Both the position numbers and the translations under genes were made by a program. Positions 7,674 through 13,098 of a DNA stretch of 13,098 nucleotides are shown here, piece by piece (positions within the stretch are counted from its first letter, which is position 1; each line of letters starts with the position of its first letter). The notes beneath the pieces were generated by a model. The model saw only the letters and a program-made list of their open reading frames with translations, did not search any database and was not told the origin of the DNA. The stretch spans positions 1 to 13,098 of the forward strand of contig JAHZKN010000033.1 in the NCBI GenBank assembly GCA_022600335.1, given 5' to 3'. The stretch comes from Alphaproteobacteria bacterium (GTDB lineage Bacteria; Pseudomonadota; Alphaproteobacteria; Rhizobiales; Hyphomicrobiaceae).

Positions 7674-7699
7674 ACGGGTTGCCCCTAAAGGGTGCCCGT
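7674..7699 (+). other. Stem-loop in the ribD-ribE gap
   Basis: ACGGG (7674-7678) pairs with CCCGT (7695-7699). An inner CCC/GGG (7682-7684/7690-7692) closes a CTAAA loop, separated by a small internal loop. It ends 17 bp before the ribE start and no T-tract follows. It does not match the conserved core of the FMN riboswitch. It may affect mRNA stability or ribE translation; no function can be assigned from sequence. Confidence 0.4.
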
Positions 7700-7715
7700 T
7701 TGAGACTCGAGTGTG

Positions 7716-8309
7716 ATGTTTACAGGTATTATCACGGACATTGGCGAATTGGTTGAACGCGACGGCGGACGCTTCGTGATCGCAAGTCTTTTCGACCCAG
7801 AAACGATTGCGCTGGGGGCCTCCGTTGCGTGCGATGGTTGCTGCTTGACGGTGACCAAGATTGACGCGGCTGAAACTGGCGCGCAATTCGAAGTCGATGT
7901 TTCAAATGAAACACTGGCGAAAACCACGTTGGATGGTTGGAAAGTTGGACAGAAGATGAATCTTGAGCGGGCCTTGAGGGCTGGCGATGAGCTTGGAGGG
8001 CACCTGGTCACCGGTCATGTTGATGGTGTAGCAAAGATTGTATCGATTGAGCCAGACGGTGACAGCCAGCGATTTGAATTTGAGGTTGCAGATGACTTGG
8101 CGCGCTTTGTAGCAACAAAGGGTTCTGTTGCACTTGATGGCACGTCATTGACGGTCAATTCTGTTGTCGACCGCCGGTTTACGATTAATCTCATCCCCCA
8201 CACCTTGACCCAAACGATGTGGGGGCGCAAAAAGTCGGGAGAAGTCGTCAATATCGAAATCGATATATTTGCGCGCTACGTGGCTCGCATGATGGAGTTC
8301 AACCGTTGA
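7716..8309 (+). CDS. ribE: Riboflavin synthase, alpha subunit
   Basis: RibE dismutates two 6,7-dimethyl-8-ribityllumazine molecules into riboflavin and the ribityl-aminouracil precursor, the final step of the pathway. The 197-residue length is typical. Two lumazine-binding (beta-barrel) repeats are visible. The first starts 'MFTGIITDIGEL' and carries 'ACDGCCLTVT'. The second starts 'GHLVTGHVDGVA' (about residue 97) and carries 'ALDGTSLTVN'. The duplicated '(A)xDGxxLTV' motif and the C-terminal 'NIEIDIFARYVARM' helix are diagnostic. The ATG at 7716 gives the standard N-terminus; an in-frame GTG one codon earlier is not needed. The ribosome binding site is weak. The stop (TGA 8307-8309) overlaps a potential TTG start for the next gene. 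Confidence 0.96.
   Translation: MFTGIITDIGELVERDGGRFVIASLFDPETIALGASVACDGCCLTVTKIDAAETGAQFEVDVSNETLAKTTLDGWKVGQKMNLERALRAGDELGGHLVTGHVDGVAKIVSIEPDGDSQRFEFEVADDLARFVATKGSVALDGTSLTVNSVVDRRFTINLIPHTLTQTMWGRKKSGEVVNIEIDIFARYVARMMEFNR
8294..8308 (+). promoter_or_regulatory. Ribosome binding site and possible TTG start for ribB, overlapping the ribE stop
   Basis: GGAG at 8294-8297 lies 8 nt before TTG (8306-8308), which is in frame with ribB and overlaps the ribE TGA as TTGA. The ATG at 8354 has no comparable site upstream. The TTG start would add 16 residues to RibB and couple its translation to ribE. Confidence 0.4.
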
Positions 8310-8353
8310 CACAACCAACTACACAAGTCGCTCAGTCGAGTGGCAACAGTGTC

Positions 8354-9457
8354 ATGTCTTCCGTTCCAGAAATCCTTGAAGATTTGCGGAATGGGCGCAT
8401 GGTTGTGCTTGTTGATGCCGAAGATCGCGAAAATGAAGGGGATCTGGTGATCCCTGCGCAGATGGCAACGCCGGATGCAATCAACTTCATGGCCAAGTAT
8501 GGCCGCGGTCTTATTTGTTTGGCGCTGACATCAACGCGCGCTGCGGAGCTTGGCCTCAAGAATATGGTACGTTCTAACGCATCGCAGTTGCGAACGGCTT
8601 TCACGCAATCGATTGAAGCCCGCGAGGGAATTTCAACCGGCATTTCAGCACATGACCGGTCGCGTACAATTGCGACAGCCATAGATCCCGGGAAGAGCTC
8701 GGATGACATCGTCTCGCCCGGCCACGTGTTTCCGCTGGTTGCGCGCGAGGGCGGTGTTCTCATTCGTGCTGGCCATACGGAAGCCTCTGTTGATTTAGCG
8801 TCGCTCGCTGGTTTGTTTCCCGCAGCCGTGATCTGCGAAATCATGAATGATGATGGCACGATGGCTCGAGTGCCAGACCTTCTAGCCTTTGCACAAACGC
8901 ATGGGCTGAAAATCGGCACGATTGAAAGTTTGATTGCTTATCGTCTAGGGAATGATCGCCTGATTGAGCCTGTGGCGCGCACGCCGGTTACCAGCCAATT
9001 TGGCGGGGCTTTTGACTTGCATGTCTTCACCACTACAGTTGAGCCTGTTGAACACCTGGCGCTTGTGAAGGGCGATCTCACCCAGCCGGGCCCGGTTCTC
9101 GTTCGCGTGCACGCCGTCAATGCACCAACTGACCTCCTTGGTATCGGTGATAATTTGGGTGAGGAAACCTCGATTGCAAAAGCAATGAAGGCAATCTCTG
9201 AGGAAGGGCGAGGTGTGATTGTTCTTATCCGCGATCTTGGTGCGACCAGCGTTTCGGAGTGGATCAAAAAGCGTGCCCGGCCCGCTGACACAAAGGGGGA
9301 CCGCGGCCGACGTCAGGTCGAGATCGGTGTCGGATCACAGATTCTGCGTGCGCTAGGTGTGGGCGACATGACCCTTTTGACCAATTCGCCGTCGGATACA
9401 TATGTCGGTCTTGATGCATTTGGTTTGCGCATCGTCGGCACAAAGGGACTCGAGTAA
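8354..9457 (+). CDS. ribB: 3,4-dihydroxy-2-butanone 4-phosphate synthase fused to a degenerate GTP cyclohydrolase II-like domain
   Basis: The N-terminal domain (about 1-200) makes 3,4-dihydroxy-2-butanone 4-phosphate from ribulose 5-phosphate, the four-carbon unit for lumazine. It has all key blocks: 'DAEDRENEGDLV' (21-32), 'GISTGISAHDRSRTI' (92-106), 'SPGHVFPL' (121-128), 'GHTEASVDL' (140-148) and 'CEIMNDDGTM' (161-170). The C-terminal domain (about 208-367) follows the RibA fold ('VEHLALVKGD', 'VLVRVHAVNAPTDLLG', 'GSQILRALGV', 'LLTNSPSDTYVGLDAFG'). However, all three zinc cysteines of GTP cyclohydrolase II are absent: the usual 'SEC' and 'RCDCG' positions read AVN and GDNLG. The 'QEGRGIGL' loop is also missing. 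So I call it a RibB with an inactive RibA-like tail, an arrangement I recall being named RibBX in proteobacteria. The ATG at 8354 gives the typical N-terminus; a coupled TTG at 8306 is a real alternative. The ribH gene starts 6 bp later. Confidence 0.93.
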   Translation: MSSVPEILEDLRNGRMVVLVDAEDRENEGDLVIPAQMATPDAINFMAKYGRGLICLALTSTRAAELGLKNMVRSNASQLRTAFTQSIEAREGISTGISAHDRSRTIATAIDPGKSSDDIVSPGHVFPLVAREGGVLIRAGHTEASVDLASLAGLFPAAVICEIMNDDGTMARVPDLLAFAQTHGLKIGTIESLIAYRLGNDRLIEPVARTPVTSQFGGAFDLHVFTTTVEPVEHLALVKGDLTQPGPVLVRVHAVNAPTDLLGIGDNLGEETSIAKAMKAISEEGRGVIVLIRDLGATSVSEWIKKRARPADTKGDRGRRQVEIGVGSQILRALGVGDMTLLTNSPSDTYVGLDAFGLRIVGTKGLE

Positions 9458-9463
9458 CAGTCG

Positions 9464-10006
9464 ATGGTGACAAAGACACAGTCTGATGAGCGTGCGCGCC
9501 CGCAAAGCCCACGCATTGATCTCGGCAACGGTCCTTTGCCGCGAATATTGATTATTGAAGCGCGGTATTATGGTGATATTGCCGATGCATTGCTTGGTGG
9601 TGCGCGTGATGAGCTTCAAAACCAAGGCGTTGCATTCGACTGCATCACTGTGCCTGGTGCCTTGGAAATACCGCTGGCTCTGAGCAGTGCGGTGGCGGAT
9701 GGTCTGTTCCGGTTCTCTGGCCCTGACGCAAAAAAACCACTCGCTTACGCGGGAGCGCTGGCACTCGGCTGCGTTATTCGTGGCGAGACGGCACATTTTG
9801 ATATTGTCGCCAACAACGCCAATCACTGGTTGATGGATGTCGCTGTGCGCCACAACATTCCGGTTGGCAATGCTATTTTGACAGTTGAAAATGAAGCACA
9901 GGCGCTGGCGCGCACAGAGGGTAACGACAACAAAGGCGCTCAAGCTGCACGCGCCTGCCTGTCGTTGATTGCAGTTGCCCGGCAGCGCGCGAGTGCCAGC
10001 TCATGA
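9464..10006 (+). CDS. ribH: 6,7-dimethyl-8-ribityllumazine synthase
   Basis: Lumazine synthase condenses the ribityl-aminouracil with dihydroxybutanone phosphate, the penultimate riboflavin step, and usually forms pentameric or icosahedral assemblies in the cytoplasm. The 180 residues contain 'ILIIEARYYGDIADALLGGA' near the start of the fold, 'VPGALEIPLA' (63-72), 'ALGCVIRGETAHFD' with the catalytic His111, and 'NAILTVENEAQALART'. The tail has 'NKGAQAARACLSL'. The first 25 residues are polar and probably disordered. Genome-level context (in the middle of the rib operon, just after ribB) fits the housekeeping copy; some Rhizobiales carry a second, unlinked lumazine synthase. The last four bases (ATGA) overlap the nusB start. 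Confidence 0.96.
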   Translation: MVTKTQSDERARPQSPRIDLGNGPLPRILIIEARYYGDIADALLGGARDELQNQGVAFDCITVPGALEIPLALSSAVADGLFRFSGPDAKKPLAYAGALALGCVIRGETAHFDIVANNANHWLMDVAVRHNIPVGNAILTVENEAQALARTEGNDNKGAQAARACLSLIAVARQRASASS

Positions 10007-10536
10007 GCGAAGCAACCCGTTCAACTCCACGCCAAGCTGAAACGCGGCAACCCAGACATCTTGCTCGCATTGGTGCTGTGCAGGCGCTCTACCAGATGGA
10101 TCTTTCTGGCACTGACGCGGGCGAGGTTATCCAGCAGTTTGTTGAGTGTCGGTTTGCGGCGACAGAGGCAGGACAGGACGCCGATCCATCAGACGATGAT
10201 CTTATTGGCGGAGACGCCAAATTTTTCTCCGATATTGTGGAAGGGGTTGTGCGGCGTCAGCGTGATATTGATCCACTGATTGATCGCCAGCTTGCCGACG
10301 GTTGGCGCCTAAAGCGTGTGGATTCCATACTTCGCGCAATCTTGCGTGCCGGTGTTTATGAACTTATCGATCGCAGCGATATCCCTGTGCGCGTTGTGAT
10401 CAACGAATATATCAATGTCGGACATGCGTTCTTTTCCGATGATGAGCCGCGTGTGATCAACGGCGTTCTGCATGCACTTTCTGGTGAGGTGCGCGCGCGC
10501 GAAGTGGCGTCTCACGATGCATCACGCTCTAAGTAG
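10003..10536 (+). CDS. nusB: Transcription antitermination factor NusB
   Basis: NusB binds the boxA RNA element with ribosomal protein S10 (NusE) and supports antitermination of rRNA operons. The 177-residue, all-helical protein shows 'ARIGAVQALYQMDLS' (about 20-34), 'FFSDIVEGVVRR', 'RLKRVDSILRAILRAGVYEL', 'IPVRVVINEYINVGHAFFSDDEP' and 'VINGVLHAL', which is the family pattern in full. The first ~17 residues are a polar extension common in alphaproteobacteria. The ATG overlaps the ribH stop as ATGA, so translation is probably coupled to ribH. A nusB next to ribH is widely conserved. A gap of over 100 bp separates it from thiL. Confidence 0.96.
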   Translation: MSEATRSTPRQAETRQPRHLARIGAVQALYQMDLSGTDAGEVIQQFVECRFAATEAGQDADPSDDDLIGGDAKFFSDIVEGVVRRQRDIDPLIDRQLADGWRLKRVDSILRAILRAGVYELIDRSDIPVRVVINEYINVGHAFFSDDEPRVINGVLHALSGEVRAREVASHDASRSK

Positions 10537-10635
10537 ACATGAACAATCTGGTTGTGTGCCGGAATATCCAGGCCTGAAAGATCAAATTGTGTGTAAGTGG
10601 TCGTGGCACCAAAACGCCTGGTTGTGGTGGTGATC

Positions 10636-10666
10636 AAGGAGAATTCTGTCTTTGGAAGTGCAAATG
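10636..10666 (+). promoter_or_regulatory. Ribosome binding site and competing starts of thiL
   Basis: A strong AAGGAG (10636-10641) lies 10 nt before an in-frame TTG (10652) and 22 nt before the ATG at 10664. A weaker GGAAG (10654-10658) lies 5 nt before that ATG. The two starts differ by four residues only. I annotate the ATG, but the spacing favours the TTG. Confidence 0.45.
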
Positions 10667-11692
10667 AGAAAGTCCAAGCATGGAAAGGGGTTCGTAGGAG
10701 GCGAGAAAGACTTCATCCAACGCTATTTAGCGCCGCTAGCAAAAGGCTTTGATGGTGCACATGGCTTGATGGATGACGCCGCGACACTGGATGTTGGAAC
10801 TGGCTTCGATGTGGTAGCAACAGTGGATGCGGTTGCAGAAGGTGTGCACTTCTTTGCCGATGACTCTGCCGCAGACATTGCGTGGAAAGCATTGGCGGTC
10901 AATGTCTCAGACCTGGTGGCCAAGGGTGCGGATCCAATCGCTTATCTGATGTCGTTGTCTTTCCCTACCCCGCCTAACGACGCTTGGATGGCTGATTTTT
11001 GCCGTGGCCTTGCGATGGCCCAAACCGTCTTTGGGATCAAACTTGCCGGTGGTGATACCGATCGCCGCGATGGTCCTTTGGCGATTACGATCACTGCGCT
11101 CGGCCGCGTCGAGACAGGTAAATTGGTCGCGCGTTCCACGGGACGCGCTGGCGATTGTCTTTTTCTCACCGGCACTCTAGGCGATGCCGGTGTCGGACTT
11201 GCGTTGCGCGGCAATCCCAATCTGCAGGCAGACTGGCAACTGTCAGACGAAACGGCAGATTTTTTGCGCCACCGTTACCTTCGCCCAAAGCCACGCAACA
11301 GACTGGTGTCGGTTTTACTGGAGTACGCCACGGCAGCCATGGATATCTCAGATGGTTTGGCCAAGGATGCGATCTCATTGGCGGACGCCAGTGGCCTAGG
11401 CCTCCATATTACCTGTGCCCGCCTCCCAGTTTCAGGTGCGACACAACAGGTCGTGGCTGCGAACGGTGTCACGCTCACTGATGTGCTGACAGCAGGCGGG
11501 GATTATGAAGTTCTGGCAGCCGTTCCGCCGGATCAGCGCGAAGCGTTTGTATCGGCAGCTGAAATGTCCGGTGTGGTGGTGACAGAGATTGGCCATTTAA
11601 TGGAGCAATCTGACTGGGTCTTTGAGGATCTATCCGGCCAACCCTTGGAATTGTCTGATCTCGGTTATGATCATTTTGCCCAAGATCTGTAA
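10664..11692 (+). CDS. thiL: Thiamine-monophosphate kinase
   Basis: ThiL phosphorylates thiamine monophosphate to thiamine diphosphate with ATP, the last step of cofactor synthesis; it is cytoplasmic and related to PurM and HypE. The 342 residues hold the expected order: 'EKDFIQRYLAPLA' (14-26), the metal-binding 'DDAATLDVG' (37-45), 'TVDAVAEGVHF' (53-63), 'AVNVSDLVAKGADP' (78-91), 'LAGGDTDR', 'LTGTLGDAGVGL', 'AMDISDGLAKD' and 'AGGDYEVLAAVP'. The residue before the first Asp pair is Met, where Gly is usual. The start is uncertain by four residues (TTG 10652 or ATG 10664). A 127-bp gap from nusB, with no terminator seen in it, leaves co-transcription possible. No TPP riboswitch core is visible upstream. 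Confidence 0.94.
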   Translation: MRKSKHGKGFVGGEKDFIQRYLAPLAKGFDGAHGLMDDAATLDVGTGFDVVATVDAVAEGVHFFADDSAADIAWKALAVNVSDLVAKGADPIAYLMSLSFPTPPNDAWMADFCRGLAMAQTVFGIKLAGGDTDRRDGPLAITITALGRVETGKLVARSTGRAGDCLFLTGTLGDAGVGLALRGNPNLQADWQLSDETADFLRHRYLRPKPRNRLVSVLLEYATAAMDISDGLAKDAISLADASGLGLHITCARLPVSGATQQVVAANGVTLTDVLTAGGDYEVLAAVPPDQREAFVSAAEMSGVVVTEIGHLMEQSDWVFEDLSGQPLELSDLGYDHFAQDL

Positions 11693-11987
11693 GGGTCCTG
11701 CAGGCGAAGTGTTTCCGGTCTGCAACATTGCGCTGAGTGAACCGCACCACCCCCTTGTCAAAGCCGAAAAACAGTCTTTCTTTGGCCACATCGGTCTTCC
11801 CTAAAGGGCATGAGGTAGAGTGGATTCGGATTCCTGAATTGGCGCTGTACAAGGCCGCGCGTTGGGAATCTCAGTTCTTACCGACAATGGGCACAGTCAC
11901 CCTAGAGTTGCATTGAGAATCATTGAAAACAATTTGGGCGCCCCATACGTATCTGTTGTTGGTGAACCTGTCTCAAGGCCAAATGAC
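11693..11987. other. Intergenic region between thiL and the second L,D-transpeptidase gene
   Basis: These 295 bp hold no recognisable gene. The frame of the downstream gene is open back to a TGA at 11835, but its residues before about 11988 look non-coding and carry no family feature. An 8-bp palindrome CCTGCAGG lies at 11697-11704. I see no T-tailed hairpin to end the thiL transcript. A ribosome binding site AAGG lies at 11975-11978. The promoter for the transpeptidase gene is presumably in this stretch. Confidence 0.45.
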
Positions 11988-13098
11988 GTGAGCAATAGAC
12001 CAAATCTAAGGATAAAAAAGAGCGTGCTGGCAAGTCCGCGCCGCGTGCCCTTTTGGGCCCCTCTACGCGTGGCAGTTCTAGCCGTTGCAGCCTGTGCAGC
12101 AGCAGGTTTAGTTGTCGTAGCTACCGCTGCCAACGCTAACCCAACGCGGTGGTGGGAGGGTCTTAGCGGATCAAATTCGAGATCAACCACTCGGTCGCCG
12201 ACCACCGCCAAAAAAGTTCCGCTCAACGATCTGCGCCGTAATGCAGTTCCTTGGCGCAGCGACGAGATGCTCTATGCTATTGAGCGCGCTATAGCGAAGT
12301 ATGAGCGCATTGTTGCTAATGGCGGTTGGCCGGAAATGCCTGGTAAGCGCATGATCCGGGTGGGCGATAACGATGATCGTGTTCCCGCTATGCGTCGTAT
12401 TTTGCGCGTCACGGGAGACTATCGCAAACAAGCGGGCTATTTCTCTAGCCAAATTTATGACGCCGGGCTCGCAGAAGGCGTGAAGCGGTTTCAAACGCGT
12501 CACGGGCTTCGCGCTACTGGCCGGGTTGACCGCCCGACAATCGCATCACTCAATGTCCCAGCAAAAAAGCGGCTTCAACAGCTACGTCAGAACTATGATC
12601 GCATTGCTGAGTTGTTGCGTATGGCACCGGCAGATGATCGCTATGTGTTGGTCAATGCTGCCGCCTTCCAATTAGAGGCCGTGGATCGACATCAAGTGGA
12701 ATTGCGCCACCGCGTCATTGTTGGGCGCCCAGGTCGCGACACACCGCAGCTGCGCGCGATGATCAAAGCAGTCAATTTCTTCCCCTATTGGAAAGTTCCC
12801 GAAAGCGTTGCTGTTCAAGACATTATTCCACGCTTACAAAAAGAACCGGATTTTCTCTTTAAAGAAGGCATTCGCGTTGTCGAAGGTGATTTCAACGGAC
12901 CTGAAATCAATCCGACGCAGATTAATTGGAACATTGCGGACGCTAAACGGATTCGGTTCAAGCAAGATCCCGGTCCGAAAAACGCCCTAGGGTTGGTGCG
13001 CATTGATATGCAAAACCCAGAAGGCGTTTACATGCATGATACGCCGCTGAAAAACCTTTTCGCACAAAATTCTCGGGCGTTTAGCGCCGGGTGTGTGC
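11988..13098 (+). CDS. Second L,D-transpeptidase (YcbB-like, YkuD domain), 3' end outside window
   Basis: This open frame runs off the right edge; 370 codons are visible. The proposed start is GTG 11988, with AAGG 9 nt upstream. It gives a basic N-terminus ('RIKK', 'SPRR') and then a hydrophobic stretch (about 24-50) ending 'ANA', so it is an export signal or membrane anchor. A 'VAAC' within it (Cys36) also resembles a lipobox. A linker rich in Ser, Thr and Pro follows (about 55-80). The peptidoglycan-binding domain spans about 123-190 ('AEGVKRFQTRHGLRATGRVD'). The catalytic domain begins near 217 ('DRYVLVN') and reaches 'YMHDTP' (His350) and 'FSAGCV' with Cys369 two codons before the edge. 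It is clearly homologous to the enzyme at 1440-2693 (shared 'GVKRFQ..GL..TG', 'LNVPA..RL.QL', 'YMHDTP', 'GCxR/V' blocks). It should act on periplasmic peptidoglycan; its specific role is unknown. Confidence 0.88.
   Translation, partial: MSNRPNLRIKKSVLASPRRVPFWAPLRVAVLAVAACAAAGLVVVATAANANPTRWWEGLSGSNSRSTTRSPTTAKKVPLNDLRRNAVPWRSDEMLYAIERAIAKYERIVANGGWPEMPGKRMIRVGDNDDRVPAMRRILRVTGDYRKQAGYFSSQIYDAGLAEGVKRFQTRHGLRATGRVDRPTIASLNVPAKKRLQQLRQNYDRIAELLRMAPADDRYVLVNAAAFQLEAVDRHQVELRHRVIVGRPGRDTPQLRAMIKAVNFFPYWKVPESVAVQDIIPRLQKEPDFLFKEGIRVVEGDFNGPEINPTQINWNIADAKRIRFKQDPGPKNALGLVRIDMQNPEGVYMHDTPLKNLFAQNSRAFSAGCV

Noticed and set aside
8332..8919. 195-codon open frame on the - strand
   Set aside because: It is antisense to the well-supported RibB catalytic domain and rich in Ser/Arg/Thr, as expected of a shadow frame.
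10537..10651. Possible TPP riboswitch or small ORF between nusB and thiL
   Set aside because: No conserved TPP riboswitch core is present, and the only ATG frame there gives 12 codons without a ribosome binding site.
7683..11808. CCCTAAAGGG occurring at 7683-7692 and 11799-11808
   Set aside because: Ten bases shared between two distant gaps with no common flanks is compatible with chance and forms only a 3-bp stem.
11475..11852. - strand frame crossing the thiL end and the following gap
   Set aside because: Part of it reads like plausible protein, but two-thirds is antisense to thiL, there is no good start signal and I recognise no family.

Overview
The window reads as core chromosome of an alphaproteobacterium, most likely Hyphomicrobiales (Rhizobiales). 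The evidence is a C4-pathway 5-aminolevulinate synthase (HemA), a LdtR-type MarR regulator beside a YcbB-like L,D-transpeptidase, and the run glyA-nrdR-ribD-ribE-ribB-ribH-nusB-thiL, an order I associate with that class. All recognised genes lie on the + strand. No tRNA, rRNA, CRISPR array, insertion sequence, prophage gene or origin was seen.

Layout. (1) 2-349: C-terminal end of a 3-hydroxyisobutyryl-CoA hydrolase (valine catabolism). (2) 605-1117: LdtR-like MarR regulator, closed by a strong intrinsic terminator at 1156-1184. (3) 1440-2693: exported L,D-transpeptidase that makes 3-3 crosslinks in peptidoglycan. (4) 2694-3106: a 413-bp stretch with no recognisable gene. (5) 3107-4339: hemA, followed by a terminator. 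(6) 4565-5863: glyA, with its own leader containing an inverted repeat, and a probable terminator behind it. (7) 5936-11692: nrdR, ribD, ribE, ribB (with a degenerate RibA-like tail), ribH, nusB and thiL, closely spaced and probably mostly co-transcribed. (8) 11988 to the window end: a second L,D-transpeptidase of the same family as (3), cut just after its catalytic cysteine codon.

How the genes work together. The rib genes cover the deaminase/reductase, dihydroxybutanone-phosphate synthase, lumazine synthase and riboflavin synthase steps. The first step, GTP cyclohydrolase II, is not supplied here: the RibA-like domain fused to RibB has lost all three zinc cysteines and the catalytic loop, so an active ribA must lie elsewhere. 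nusB and thiL are common riders in this operon. glyA (serine to glycine and a one-carbon unit) and hemA (glycine plus succinyl-CoA to 5-aminolevulinate) are metabolically linked, but terminators separate them. Two paralogous L,D-transpeptidases bracket the housekeeping block, and the regulator of one is adjacent to it.

I found no convincing undescribed multi-gene system. The points most worth a second look are the degenerate RibA domain, the ribB start codon, the ldtR/Ldt pair with its distal paralogue, and several unexplained inverted repeats in leaders. All identifications come from reading motifs and remembered family features; no searches were run.
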